NCBI GenBank assembly: GCA_030066975.1
Contig: JASJAO010000003.1
Coordinates: 62,001-126,000, forward strand
Source of the DNA: Henriciella sp.
GTDB taxonomy: Bacteria; Pseudomonadota; Alphaproteobacteria; Caulobacterales; Hyphomonadaceae
Direction of reading: 5' to 3'
DNA length: 64,000 bases
Below, in pieces: positions 52,632 through 62,351 of the stretch (the first letter of the stretch is position 1; each line of letters starts with the position of its first letter). Position numbers and translations under genes: made by a program. Below the pieces are notes generated by a model. The model did no database searches. It saw only the letters and a program-made list of their open reading frames with translations, and was not told where the DNA came from.

Positions 52632-54092
52632 ATGAAATTGACCGCTCTTCTCACCGCCGGTTTGGCCCTGTTCACACTGCCCGGGGCGATGGCGCAGAAT
52701 GAAACCGCGAGCGATATGGCCAAAGCCGCCTATGCCGCCGGATACAAGGCGCTGTTTACCTGTTCAGCGACCTTCATCGCCGATCAGTCCCAGGCGGTGA
52801 TCAATGCCAACGAGTTGGACGGCATCTATGTCGATTATCGCCCCTTCATGAGCAATCTGTCGGATCCGATCATCAATGAACGCAAGAAGGCCGTATCCGT
52901 GCGGTTTGATCGCAGCCTGCCGCCCCGTATGGCGGTCTGGCGCTCGGGCATGGGCTGCGCCTTGCTGCCAATTGGGGCGAAGCCGGACGGCGCTGACTGG
53001 CTGCAGACCTATGCTGGCTTGTCCGCCAATACCGCCCGCGATATCTCCACCGCGCTTGGCGACAATGTCCTGCTTACCGACAATACAATCGCGCTGGAGC
53101 GGCTGGAAGCGCCGGTCAGTTTCGCCTTTGACGGCACAACTTATGGCGAAGGCACCCGGACCAGCGCTGTGGTCATCACCCACAAGGGCGAGGTGATTGC
53201 CGAACAATATGGCCGCGGGGTCGGCGCCGACACCCCGCAGCGCACCTGGTCAGTGGCCAAATCCCTGACCGCCACAGTCATCGGCGCGGCCCTTCAGGAC
53301 GGCTTGGTCGGGCTCGACAACACCGCCATTATCGATGAGTTCAACCATGGCGCTGACCCCCGCCGCGACATTACCTTGCGCAATGTCCTTCATATGGCAA
53401 GCGGCCTTGACTCAGGTCATCGCGGCTCGCGCACCGACGAGATCTATTTTGGCGGCGTACGCGTGATGGACATGATCGCCCCACGGCTCGTCGAAGCCAG
53501 GCCGGGGGTGCGGTTCAAATACTCCAATTACGATACGCTGATCGCCATGCGTTATCTGCGCGAGGCCATCGGCGATGATCCGCAATACCACCGCTATCCC
53601 TATAATGCCGTCCTCAACAAAATCGGCGCGCTCAGCACCATACTGGAAACGGACTGGGACGGCGACTTTCTCTCCTCCTCACAAGTCTGGATGACGGCGC
53701 GCGATATGGCCCGGCTCGGACAGCTCTATCTGCAGGGCGGCAAGTGGGGCGACGAGCAAATTCTCCACCCCGACTGGGTCGACTTTGTTACCACCCCGGC
53801 ACCCGCCCAGCCGGAGAGCGGCGACTTCGCCTATGGCGGCTCGTTCTGGCTGCTCAGCGACAGCGCCGGCGTGCCCGAAGACGCCTATGCCGCGCTCGGC
53901 AATCGCGGTCAGGCCATTGTCATTGTGCCGAGCCACGACTTGGTCATCGTCCGCCGCGGCTATGACGTCGCCGGTGAAGCGCGTTTCGACATCGCCGCCT
54001 TCACCCGCAACATTGTCGCCGTCATGGACCGGATCGAAGCCGAAAAAATCGCTGCCGCCCTCGCCGAGACGATGGCCGAAGCAGAAGACTAG
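52632..54092 (+). CDS. Secreted serine hydrolase, class C beta-lactamase-like
   Basis: A 486-residue exported protein. Signal peptide MKLTALLTAGLALFTLPGAMA is followed by an extra N-terminal domain of about 150 residues, then the serine hydrolase core with SVAK (Ser207, Lys210) and KYSNYDTL carrying the second motif. The end includes SGDFAYGGSFWLLSDS and GQAIVIVPSHDLVIVRRGYD, like 6-aminohexanoate-dimer hydrolase or esterase members. It is the third serine hydrolase in the window and resembles the 6599 product in its active-site context. The start at 52632 is chosen from the signal peptide. Confidence 0.88.
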   Translation: MKLTALLTAGLALFTLPGAMAQNETASDMAKAAYAAGYKALFTCSATFIADQSQAVINANELDGIYVDYRPFMSNLSDPIINERKKAVSVRFDRSLPPRMAVWRSGMGCALLPIGAKPDGADWLQTYAGLSANTARDISTALGDNVLLTDNTIALERLEAPVSFAFDGTTYGEGTRTSAVVITHKGEVIAEQYGRGVGADTPQRTWSVAKSLTATVIGAALQDGLVGLDNTAIIDEFNHGADPRRDITLRNVLHMASGLDSGHRGSRTDEIYFGGVRVMDMIAPRLVEARPGVRFKYSNYDTLIAMRYLREAIGDDPQYHRYPYNAVLNKIGALSTILETDWDGDFLSSSQVWMTARDMARLGQLYLQGGKWGDEQILHPDWVDFVTTPAPAQPESGDFAYGGSFWLLSDSAGVPEDAYAALGNRGQAIVIVPSHDLVIVRRGYDVAGEARFDIAAFTRNIVAVMDRIEAEKIAAALAETMAEAED

Positions 54093-54342
54093 GATCGCCC
54101 CACACGCGCCCCGCGTCGTGCCAAGCTCAAAGGGGAGAGAACCAGAGTTTCAGTGACTTAGGTGGGGCGGGCCTTCGTCGCCCGTAGATCTTACCGATTG
54201 TCGATTTTTGGCCCAAAACGGCCGCTCAGCCTTGGCCGTTTAAGTGTCGGGGAGATTAAACTTTTGATGCTCTCTTCAGTCACATGTGGACTTCGAGAAC
54301 GGATCGTTTCAACCAGAACAGAAACCCTAACTGGAGATTTCT

Positions 54343-55230
54343 GTGCACTTTCGCATTTTTGGTTTCGTTGTTCTGTCGTGCTTTCTGCTTGTTCTTACAG
54401 GCACTAAATCTGCTATGGCAGAACCAGCTAAACTTGCGAACTCGGAGACGTTTTACGTTGCTTCAGATGTCGTAGGAGATGAGTTCTTCATTAAGGTCGC
54501 ATATCCGCGTGACTACGCATCCAGCGGCAAAAGCTATCCCGTACTCTATGTGACCGATGCCGAAACCAATTTTGGTGCGCTTCAATATGTGGTTCAGAGG
54601 TTGGCAAAGGACAAACTCATTCCTGAGTTGATTGTTGTCGGCGTCGCTTACGATACGAATTACGAGGACTTCTACCGATTGCGCGCCAGAGACTTGCGTC
54701 CATCCATTCCAGACGATCCAGATTTCGATTTAGGCGGGCGTCCCGACGAAGGTCGAGCAGAGAAGTTCGCCGAATTTTTGCGCCGAGAACTTTTTCCAAG
54801 AATTGATGCAGAGTATCGTACGATCGAAGGCGATCGTGCCTATTATGGGCATTCGTATGGCGGCTTATTCGGGGTTTGGAGCCTGATGTACGAAACTGAC
54901 TTATTCAGTCGTTACGTGATCCTAAGCCCCTCTCTATGGTGGGGTGAGCTTTGGTGGGGACGCCCAAGGGTCAGTCATGGCTACCACATCCTACCCGCAC
55001 GAGCTTCCACCGACGGAACGCCAGAACAGAATGCTCGTGTGTTCGTCGCATCAGGTGAGCTTGAGCCACGGATCAATGAGTTGCAGACCGATTGGGTCAG
55101 AGCAATTCGGCCGTTGCTCGACCCGTCCGTTGAGATGAAAGACATTATCTATGAAAACGAGACCCACCGCACCATCTTCGGGCGAGGGGTGATGGATGGT
55201 CTTCGTCATGTCTATTCAGCCCCCGAATAA
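54343..55230 (+). CDS. Secreted alpha/beta-hydrolase of the esterase/siderophore-esterase type
   Basis: A 295-residue secreted protein with signal MHFRIFGFVVLSCFLLVLTG and an alpha/beta-hydrolase of the PF00756 kind. The nucleophile elbow is AYYGHSYGGLFGVWSL with Ser in GHSYG near 168. A late histidine in YENETHRTIFGRG and acid SGELEP complete a plausible triad. Relatives hydrolyse esters, including enterobactin-type siderophores and S-formylglutathione. The GTG start has GGAG 6 nt upstream. Base composition is more AT-rich than its neighbours, suggesting later acquisition. Substrate is unknown. Confidence 0.83.
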   Translation: MHFRIFGFVVLSCFLLVLTGTKSAMAEPAKLANSETFYVASDVVGDEFFIKVAYPRDYASSGKSYPVLYVTDAETNFGALQYVVQRLAKDKLIPELIVVGVAYDTNYEDFYRLRARDLRPSIPDDPDFDLGGRPDEGRAEKFAEFLRRELFPRIDAEYRTIEGDRAYYGHSYGGLFGVWSLMYETDLFSRYVILSPSLWWGELWWGRPRVSHGYHILPARASTDGTPEQNARVFVASGELEPRINELQTDWVRAIRPLLDPSVEMKDIIYENETHRTIFGRGVMDGLRHVYSAPE

Positions 55231-55472
55231 CACACAAAGCTCAGCGGCTTAAAATCGCCCCAGAACGGACTCTGACGCCAGTCATTTCAATGGCCGCCTT
55301 TGGCGATTAGTCGCCACTCCGTCAGCGTCCGCTAGTCCCCCCTAAGACGCCCGCTTCTACTTCACATCCCGTCGGATGCCCCATCGCGGACATGCGGCAT
55401 AGGTGGCGCTTGGGCTCGGTAGGTCTCCCAGCCTAAGGCCGGGATGACAAGGAGAGCCCCGAACTCCGCCGG

Positions 55473-55563
55473 TGCCCGCGCAGGCGGGCATCCATGGACC
55501 CATCTCGGCCCCAAGTGTTTGAGGAACATATGGTCCATGGACACCCGCCTGCGCGGGTGTCAT
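55473..55563. repeat. Inverted pair of type-B palindromic repeats
   Basis: In the 386 bp gap 55231-55616, two copies of a CCCGC-GCAG-GCGGG hairpin repeat with the trailing CCATGG face each other at 55473-55503 and 55530-55563. They can form one long stem-loop with about 26 bp of loop. The second copy plus the following 50 bp (to about 55615) resembles, in reverse, the sequence at 7926-8004. The remainder (55231-55472) shows no gene. This is a REP- or BIME-like arrangement. Confidence 0.75.
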
Positions 55564-55616
55564 CGGAAGCCTACTAAAACCATTTTACCCGAACGCCGCT
55601 CCCGCGGCCGCAAGCG

Positions 55617-56285
55617 CTACCCCACTTCGCCTATCAGTTTTGTGATCCGGCGCGATATATTCTCCTCAAAGCTCTGCATCATGGCGGAGCCAGAGACCTG
55701 CATGGAAAAATCTTCGATATAGGTTCGCCCGTCGGGCGCGCGGGCGCAGCTGGCGGTCATTTCAAATGCATTGATCTTCGCCACCATGGCCGGCTTGTAG
55801 GGTTTTGGCAGGCGCATCTGAAAGCCGAGTACCGCGCCGTCCTCGGCGTCCACCGTGATCTCGCCTTTGATCTGTTTCATCATCTTCTTCCGCATCCCGT
55901 CCGCGTCGGCGTCCGGAATCGGGACGAACGCATAGGTTGCCTGCGCCGCATCTGCGTTGATCAGCTCCGCCGTGTCGGGCACGCGTTCGGCAAAGCTCGC
56001 ACACCAGATATCGCCATCCGTGTCGGCATCCATATCCTTCAGCTCGTCCTCAAAATCATCCGGCCAGGCGTCTGGATCCGGTGAGGTGATCTGGATGCGC
56101 TGACCTTCCGGCTGGCTCGGATCGACTTGTCCGGTCGCGCTGATCGAGGTGTCCTGATAGGTCATTTCATAGGCATAAACCGGCCCGTCACTCGACACAG
56201 CCCGCATCTTGGCCAGCAACGGATCGGCACCTGCTGGCAGGCTGAGCGCTAGAAGACAGGCAGATGGAACGACAAAACGCGGCAT
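55617..56285 (-). CDS. Secreted hypothetical protein
   Basis: A 222-residue exported protein with signal MPRFVVPSACLLALSLPAGA. The mature part has an aspartate-rich segment (PDPDAWPDDFEDELKDMDAD) that may bind calcium, and two cysteines (DIWCASF and ASCARAP) for a possible disulfide. The remainder is beta-rich, like lipoprotein-carrier or LolA-type folds, but I cannot name it. An AGGAGGA-like site precedes the ATG. It is divergent from the helicase gene. Codon use matches its neighbours. Confidence 0.68.
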   Translation of the reverse strand: MPRFVVPSACLLALSLPAGADPLLAKMRAVSSDGPVYAYEMTYQDTSISATGQVDPSQPEGQRIQITSPDPDAWPDDFEDELKDMDADTDGDIWCASFAERVPDTAELINADAAQATYAFVPIPDADADGMRKKMMKQIKGEITVDAEDGAVLGFQMRLPKPYKPAMVAKINAFEMTASCARAPDGRTYIEDFSMQVSGSAMMQSFEENISRRITKLIGEVG

Positions 56286-56382
56286 GAAATCCTCCTAATA
56301 ATCTCATCTTCTTTGCGGGAATGGAGCTGAATGTCAGATGAAATTTGTGCAACCAGCTGCAGACTGGTTTAGATTGTCATCA

Positions 56383-58899
56383 ATGGCCGACACATCCGTT
56401 CCTGTTTTTGCGCTGCCCGAGCCGTTTTCGGCCTGGTTTGAACAGCGTGGTTGGCAGGCCCGAGACCATCAGCTGGAGCTTGCCGAAGCCTCGCTTGCTG
56501 CCAACAGTGCGCTCTTGATCGCGCCGACCGGGGGCGGCAAGACCCTCGCCGGATTTCTCGGCAGTCTGATTGAACTCAATGCGCGCGGCCAATCCAATAG
56601 CGGCCGCCCGGCCCTGCACACGCTGTACATCTCCCCGCTCAAGGCGCTCGCGGTAGATGTTGCCCGCAACCTGATGACGCCGGTCGAGGAGATGGGGCTC
56701 AATATCCGGATCGAGACCCGCACCGGCGACACGCCTGCCTCAAAGCGTCAGCGCCAGAGACGCAACCCGCCCGATATTCTGCTCACCACACCGGAACAGC
56801 TTGCCCTCTTCATCGCCTCCGATCAGGCCGCTTCATTCTTTGAGGATCTGAAATGCGTGATCATTGATGAGATCCACGCCATCGCGCCATCAAAGCGTGG
56901 GGACCTGCTCAATCTTGGTCTTGCCACGCTGGCCAAATGGGCCCCGAACTGCCGCTTCATCGGCCTGTCGGCGACCGTACGCGATCCGGCGGTCCTGCAG
57001 GACTGGCTCAGTGTGCGCGGTGACGCGCCGCGCCTGATCAAGGCCAAAGGCGGCGTCTCGGCCGATATTGACCTGCTAGTCTCGCGTGAGCGGATTCCCT
57101 GGTCCGGCCATTCCGGGCGGTTTGCCGTGCCGGAAGTGTATGAGCGGATCAAACAGGCCAAGATGGCGCTTGTCTTCGTCAACACACGTGCCCAGGCGGA
57201 ATTGCTGTTTCAGGAGCTGTGGCGGATCAATGAAGACACGCTGGCCATCGCGCTACACCACGGCTCCCTCGCCAAGGAGCAAAGACGCAAGGTCGAGGCG
57301 GCGATGGCGGCAGGAACGATCAAAGCGGTGGTCTGTACTTCGACCCTCGATCTTGGCATCGATTGGGGCGAGGTCGATCTGGTCATTCAGATGGGCGCGC
57401 CAAAAGGGGCTGCGCGCCTGATCCAGCGGATCGGCCGCGCCAATCACCGGATGGATGAGGCGAGCCAGGCCATTCTGGTGCCGACGAATCGCTTCGAAGT
57501 TCTGGAATGCCGCGCTGCGGAGGCCGCCGTTGAAGCCGGTGAAATTGACGGCGACGATTTGCGCGCGGGCAGTCTCGATGTGCTCGCCCAGCATGTCATG
57601 GGCCGCGCCTGCGGCGAGGGGTTTCAGCTTGAAGCGCTGTTCGATGAGGTCCGCGCGGCCGCGCCCTATCGCGATCTCGACTGGGAGACGTTCGAACGCG
57701 TGGTCGATCTCGTTGCGACGGGCGGGTATGCTTTGAAAACGTATGACCGGTTCAAGCGGCTCATCCGCGGGCGCGACGGTATCTGGCGGGCGCGAACTGC
57801 TCGCGATGCCCAGCAGCACCGCATGAATGTCGGCGCCATTGTTGAGGCCCGCCTCCTCACGGTGCGTCTGGCGAGCCGTGTTGGCGGTCAGAAAGCCGGA
57901 CAGGCCACCGGTCAGACGGCCTTTCGGGCGGGCCGGAAACTCGGCGAGATCGAAGAGTATTTCATCTCAACGCTCACGGTCGGAGACACGTTTCTCTTTG
58001 CAGGCGAAATTCTTCGCTTCATGGGGGTACAGGATATGGACGCGCTCGCCATGCGCGCGGTAGGCGAACAGACACCAGCCATCCCGAGCTATAATGGCGG
58101 CAAGTTCCCGCTGACCACCTTCCTTGCCGAACGCGTGCGCCAGATGATCCACGACCCCGATCAGTGGGACAGTCTGCCCCCGCCGGTTCAGGAATGGTTC
58201 GCGGTGCAACGTGACCGTTCAACCATCCCTGCCGCTGACGAATTGCTGGTCGAAACCTTCGCGCGCGGCAATCGCCACTATCTCGTTTGCTATCCTTTCG
58301 AAGGGCGCCTCGCGCATCAGACTTTGGGCATGTTGATGACGCGCCGCCTGGAACGGATGGGGGCAAAGCCGCTTGGCTTTGTCGGGTCTGAATACGCTCT
58401 TGCCGTCTGGGCGATAGAGGATCTCGGCGAAGTGCCTCTGGAACAACTGTTCAACCCGGACCTACTCGGGGATGATCTTGAAGAATGGCTCGATGAAAGC
58501 GTGATGATGAAACGCCACTTCTCCTATTGCGCCGTGATTTCCGGCCTGATTGCGCGGCGCATGCCGGGCGAAGAAAAGACTGGCAAACAAGTCACCTTCT
58601 CGACCGACTTGATCTACGATGTCCTGCGCAGCCACGAGCCCGATCACATCCTTCTGCAAGCCGCCCGACACGATGCCGCGACCGGCTTTCTCGACATTCG
58701 CCGCCTGTCGGACATGCTGAACCGGGTCCGCGGCAAGATCGTTCACAAACACCTGCCGCGCATCAGCCCCTTCGCGGTGCCGGTCATGCTGGAGGTCGGA
58801 AAGGAGCCGGTTTCTGGCGCAGGCCTCGAAGATGCGCTGCTGAAAGACGTCGAAGACGACCTCATCCGCGAGGCGATGGGCACCGTCAAAATCAGCTGA
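56383..58899 (+). CDS. Lhr-type DEAD/DEAH helicase (ligase-associated DNA damage response)
   Basis: An 838-residue superfamily 2 helicase matching the short Lhr, ligase-associated form. Walker A is APTGGGKTLAGF near 45, the DEIH box IIDEIHAIAPSKRGDLL near 158, then SATVRDP. In the second core domain come TSTLDLGIDWGEVDLVIQMG and QRIGRANHR, followed by the Lhr core domain to the end. It probably unwinds RNA-DNA hybrids during repair. The ATG at 56383 starts the conserved N-terminus; 56338 is an in-frame alternative. The usual partners (ligase, exonuclease, PdeM phosphatase) are not adjacent. Confidence 0.92.
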   Translation: MADTSVPVFALPEPFSAWFEQRGWQARDHQLELAEASLAANSALLIAPTGGGKTLAGFLGSLIELNARGQSNSGRPALHTLYISPLKALAVDVARNLMTPVEEMGLNIRIETRTGDTPASKRQRQRRNPPDILLTTPEQLALFIASDQAASFFEDLKCVIIDEIHAIAPSKRGDLLNLGLATLAKWAPNCRFIGLSATVRDPAVLQDWLSVRGDAPRLIKAKGGVSADIDLLVSRERIPWSGHSGRFAVPEVYERIKQAKMALVFVNTRAQAELLFQELWRINEDTLAIALHHGSLAKEQRRKVEAAMAAGTIKAVVCTSTLDLGIDWGEVDLVIQMGAPKGAARLIQRIGRANHRMDEASQAILVPTNRFEVLECRAAEAAVEAGEIDGDDLRAGSLDVLAQHVMGRACGEGFQLEALFDEVRAAAPYRDLDWETFERVVDLVATGGYALKTYDRFKRLIRGRDGIWRARTARDAQQHRMNVGAIVEARLLTVRLASRVGGQKAGQATGQTAFRAGRKLGEIEEYFISTLTVGDTFLFAGEILRFMGVQDMDALAMRAVGEQTPAIPSYNGGKFPLTTFLAERVRQMIHDPDQWDSLPPPVQEWFAVQRDRSTIPAADELLVETFARGNRHYLVCYPFEGRLAHQTLGMLMTRRLERMGAKPLGFVGSEYALAVWAIEDLGEVPLEQLFNPDLLGDDLEEWLDESVMMKRHFSYCAVISGLIARRMPGEEKTGKQVTFSTDLIYDVLRSHEPDHILLQAARHDAATGFLDIRRLSDMLNRVRGKIVHKHLPRISPFAVPVMLEVGKEPVSGAGLEDALLKDVEDDLIREAMGTVKIS

Positions 58900-58987
58900 G
58901 ATTCATTGCAACATTGGCCTTGATTATGGCAGCGGGTCACTTTCTGGTCGGTGTGGAGAGTATTGGGAAACAGACAAGGCAGAGTTT

Positions 58988-60019
58988 ATGCATGAGATCC
59001 AGCCGGCCGCAGCGCCGACAGATAAGAAAACGGCTGCGATCAATTGGATCAAAACCCTGAGAACCTACCGCGCCCCGACGATCAGCCGTAGTGGGTTTGA
59101 ATTGGCGGTGACCATCCTGCCGCTGCTGGCCTTGTGGAGTGCGGCGGTCTGGGCGGCGTCGATCAGTTTTATCCTGACCTTGCCACTTTGCGTGATTGCC
59201 GGTGGATTTATGGTTCGCCTTTTCCTGATACAGCATGATTGTTCGCATGGAGCGTTCTTCAAGACCCGCAAGTTGAATGACTGGATCGGGCGGGTGATCG
59301 GTGTGTTCACGGTCACGCCTTATGATACCTGGCAGCGCTCGCATCTGATCCACCATCGCAATCATGGCAACCTGCAGGAGCGTGGCATTGGCGATGTGCA
59401 CACGCTTACCACCGAAGAGTTTCGGGCAAAGCCGTTCTGGGGCCGTGTCGGCTATCGATGGTACCGCCATCCCGCCGTCATGTTCGGGCTTGGACCGATG
59501 TTCCTATTCCTGTTTCATCACCGTTTGCCGATCGGACTGATGACCGCCGGACCGCGGTTCTGGATTTCCACCATGGCCACAAATATCGGCATCTTCGCAG
59601 TTGTGACAGCAGGCATCTGGGCGATCGGACTGTTGCCCTTTCTGGTCACTTATCTGTTGATCATCTGCTCAGCGGCGACAATGGGGGTCTGGCTGTTTTA
59701 TGTGCAGCATCAGTTTGAAGACGCGATGTGGGACGAGCCTGAAAACTGGCAGGTCCACGAAGCCGCGCTTTACGGCAGTTCACACTATGATCTGCCGGTC
59801 GTGCTGCGCTGGATCACGGCGAATATCGGCATTCATCACGTCCACCATCTGTACAGCAAAATCCCCTTCTATCGATTGGGCAAAGCGCTGCGTGATCATC
59901 CCGAACTCCACGCCGTGCGACGGATCACTCTGTTCGAAAGCTTTCGAACGGTACGCCTGAAACTGTGGTGTCCAACAACCCGGCGCATGGTGTCCTTCAA
60001 GGACGCAGCCCTCGCCTGA
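58988..60019 (+). CDS. Membrane fatty acid desaturase (delta-12/DesA-like)
   Basis: A 343-residue di-iron membrane desaturase. Histidine boxes are HDCSH (83-87), HLIHHRNH (119-126) and HHVHH near 278, with membrane segments at about 40-80 and 170-225. Box form and length fit bacterial acyl-lipid desaturases of the DesA or delta-12 group, unlike the stearoyl-type protein at 59. It may place a second double bond in phospholipid acyl chains at low temperature. The gene is convergent with rpoN, with 2 bp between stops. The ATG at 58988 has no strong ribosome site. Confidence 0.9.
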   Translation: MHEIQPAAAPTDKKTAAINWIKTLRTYRAPTISRSGFELAVTILPLLALWSAAVWAASISFILTLPLCVIAGGFMVRLFLIQHDCSHGAFFKTRKLNDWIGRVIGVFTVTPYDTWQRSHLIHHRNHGNLQERGIGDVHTLTTEEFRAKPFWGRVGYRWYRHPAVMFGLGPMFLFLFHHRLPIGLMTAGPRFWISTMATNIGIFAVVTAGIWAIGLLPFLVTYLLIICSAATMGVWLFYVQHQFEDAMWDEPENWQVHEAALYGSSHYDLPVVLRWITANIGIHHVHHLYSKIPFYRLGKALRDHPELHAVRRITLFESFRTVRLKLWCPTTRRMVSFKDAALA

Positions 60020-60021
60020 TC

Positions 60022-61527
60022 TTAAGCGCTGGCTTTCAGCATGCGGCGGCGCTGGACGCTGCTTGGGATGTTCAGGCTTTCCCGGTACTTCGCAACCGTG
60101 CGACGCGCGATTTCGATACCGAACTCAGTCAGGATTTCCACGATCTTGTCGTCTGACAGGATCTTATCGCCTTCTTCAGCCACCAGCTGTTTGATGCGAT
60201 GACGAACAGCTTCGGCCGAATGCGCCTCTCCGCCACCCGTCGAAGGGATGGCCGCAGAGAAGAAATATTTCAGCTCCAGCAGACCACGCGGAGTGGCCAT
60301 ATACTTGTTCGAGGTAACCCGGCTGACAGTGCTCTCATGCATCTCGATCGCGTCAGCCACCTGTTTCAGGTTGAGCGGGCGCAAATGGGCCACACCATGG
60401 GCAAAGAACGCATCCTGCTGGCGTACAATCTCGCTTGAAACTTTCAGGATCGTGCGTGCACGCTGATCGAGGGATTTGATCAGCCAGGTCGCATTCGACG
60501 CACATTCGGAGATGAATTCCTTCTCCTGCTCGCGCATCGGCAAGGCGCTCACTTCGGCATAATAGGCCTTGTCCATCAGAACGCGCGGCAACGTATCTGA
60601 GTTCAGCTCGACCGCGAACATGCCGTTCGGCAATTCCTTGACAAAGACGTCCGGTGCCACCGCAATCGTCGCTTCGCTCGCAAACCCGGAGGCAGGACGC
60701 GGGCTCAGCTCGCGCAGCTCTGCCAGCATGTCGATCACGTCTTCCTTGTCGACGTCGCAGATTTCAGACAGGCCTTTAATGTCTTGCTTGGCGGCGAGAT
60801 GAAGATTGTCGAGAAACACGGCCATGACCGGATCATAGCGGTTACGATCCTTCAACTGCAGCGCCAGACACTCAGTCAGATCGCGGGCCATCACGCCGGT
60901 GGGGTCAAACCCCTGACAGACTTCAAGCACGGCCTCAACATTGGCCACATCCGCGCCGAGCGCTTCGGCGACTTCGCCGAGATCGACCTTGCAATAGCCT
61001 GCCTCATCCGTCTCATCGATCAAACGGGCCGCGATCAGACTGTCGGCCTGCGACAGGCCCGACATGCTCAGCTGTTCATGCAGATGCTGATGCAGGCTTT
61101 TGTCGCTGGACAGGGAGCCCTCGAAATCGAAATCCTCACCCATTCCGCGACCGGAACCCGCCTGCGACCAATCTGTAGTCGCTGAAGGTCCGCTCGCCGC
61201 GTTGGCTGGCGTCGCTGCGTCTGATCCCGTCCCGGGCTCATACACTGCATGCTCTGGGACATCGAGCGCCTCACGGGCCTCATTCAGACCGCTCGTATCG
61301 TCGAGCGCCAATTCGCTCCGGTTCTGTGGTTCACCGGGCTCCGTATCCAGATCAACCGTTTCCCCAGTCTCGCCGCGTTCCAGCAGCGGATTGCGCTCAA
61401 TCTCCTCGGCAACGAATTCAGCGAGTTCGATATTGGACAGCTGCAGCAGCTTGATCGCCTGCTGCAATTGCGGGGTCATGACCAGGGACTGACCCTGGCG
61501 CAGATCCAGTTTCTGATACGCTGCCAT
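60022..61527 (-). CDS. rpoN: RNA polymerase sigma-54 factor
   Basis: A 501-residue alternative sigma factor needing AAA+ activators. The glutamine- and leucine-rich region I is LDLRQGQSLVMTPQLQQAIK followed by LLQLSNIELAEF. An acidic region II (60-140) follows, then the core-binding domain. The DNA-binding end includes the RpoN box ARRTVAKYRE and SSVQRRR. It lies behind lptB as in most proteobacteria, with 11 bp between them. The usual downstream hpf and ptsN genes are absent here; the desaturase converges on its stop. Confidence 0.96.
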   Translation of the reverse strand: MAAYQKLDLRQGQSLVMTPQLQQAIKLLQLSNIELAEFVAEEIERNPLLERGETGETVDLDTEPGEPQNRSELALDDTSGLNEAREALDVPEHAVYEPGTGSDAATPANAASGPSATTDWSQAGSGRGMGEDFDFEGSLSSDKSLHQHLHEQLSMSGLSQADSLIAARLIDETDEAGYCKVDLGEVAEALGADVANVEAVLEVCQGFDPTGVMARDLTECLALQLKDRNRYDPVMAVFLDNLHLAAKQDIKGLSEICDVDKEDVIDMLAELRELSPRPASGFASEATIAVAPDVFVKELPNGMFAVELNSDTLPRVLMDKAYYAEVSALPMREQEKEFISECASNATWLIKSLDQRARTILKVSSEIVRQQDAFFAHGVAHLRPLNLKQVADAIEMHESTVSRVTSNKYMATPRGLLELKYFFSAAIPSTGGGEAHSAEAVRHRIKQLVAEEGDKILSDDKIVEILTEFGIEIARRTVAKYRESLNIPSSVQRRRMLKASA

Positions 61528-61538
61528 CGCCAGGTCCC

Positions 61539-62273
61539 CTAAGCCGCGAAGCGTTCGCCGAGATAGACACGACGCACATCTTCATTGACGAGGACATCTT
61601 CCGGCACGCCTTCAAACAGAACACCGCCTTCATAGATGATTGAGGCGCGATCGACGATCTCAAGCGTTTCACGAACCTGGTGATCGGTAATCAGCACGCC
61701 AAGACCGCGCTGTTTCAGATAGCCGACAAGATCTGAAATATCAGAGATCGCGAGGGGGTCGATCCCGGTAAAGGGTTCGTCCAGCAACATGAAGCTCGGC
61801 TTTGAGGCGAGCGCCCGGGCGATCTCAACGCGCCGGCGTTCACCGCCGGACAGGGAGGTCGCAGGCTGTTTGCGCAGGTGCTGAATGTGCAGTTCTTCGA
61901 GCAGAGCTTCGACCTGATTGGCCCGTTCGTCGCGATCCCGCTCTACGAGTTCAACGACGGCCATAATGTTCTGCTCAACCGTCATGCCGCGAAAGATTGA
62001 GGCTTCCTGCGGCAGATAGCCGAGCCCCAGACGGGCGCGCTGATACATCGGCAAGGCGGTGACATCAGCGCCATCAATCGAGATCGAACCGCCATCAGCA
62101 GCGATCAGTCCCATAATCATATAGAAACAGGTCGTTTTCCCCGCGCCATTTGGGCCGAGCAGGCCAACAACTTCGCCGCGCTGCAGCGAGATGGAAACGT
62201 CATGGACGACCTGACGCTTGCCAAATGTCTTGGCAAGTCCTGTGGCAATCAATCCCTGGCCGGTCTGGTCCAT
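61539..62273 (-). CDS. lptB: LPS export ABC transporter ATPase
   Basis: A 244-residue ABC ATPase that powers lipopolysaccharide extraction from the inner membrane with LptF and LptG. Walker A is GPNGAGKTT near 36, the signature LSGGERRRVEIARAL near 144, Walker B is LLDEPFTGIDP, and the ITDHQVRETL switch is typical. The end VYLGERFAA fits the family. It lies between lptA and rpoN on the same strand. A gap of 78 bp separates it from lptA. Confidence 0.96.
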   Translation of the reverse strand: MDQTGQGLIATGLAKTFGKRQVVHDVSISLQRGEVVGLLGPNGAGKTTCFYMIMGLIAADGGSISIDGADVTALPMYQRARLGLGYLPQEASIFRGMTVEQNIMAVVELVERDRDERANQVEALLEELHIQHLRKQPATSLSGGERRRVEIARALASKPSFMLLDEPFTGIDPLAISDISDLVGYLKQRGLGVLITDHQVRETLEIVDRASIIYEGGVLFEGVPEDVLVNEDVRRVYLGERFAA

Positions 62274-62351
62274 CTAACGTGTGCTCCCTAAGCCTTGTCC
62301 CAGATCAAATGCCTAATTTGTCAGGTTTAAAATCCGTTTAGGCAGATAGGA

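Noticed and set aside
58899-58987. Search for a PdeM-type phosphatase gene directly after the Lhr helicase
   Set aside because: Only 88 bp separate the helicase from the desaturase gene; the overlapping frame at 58527-59060 is a shadow of the helicase.
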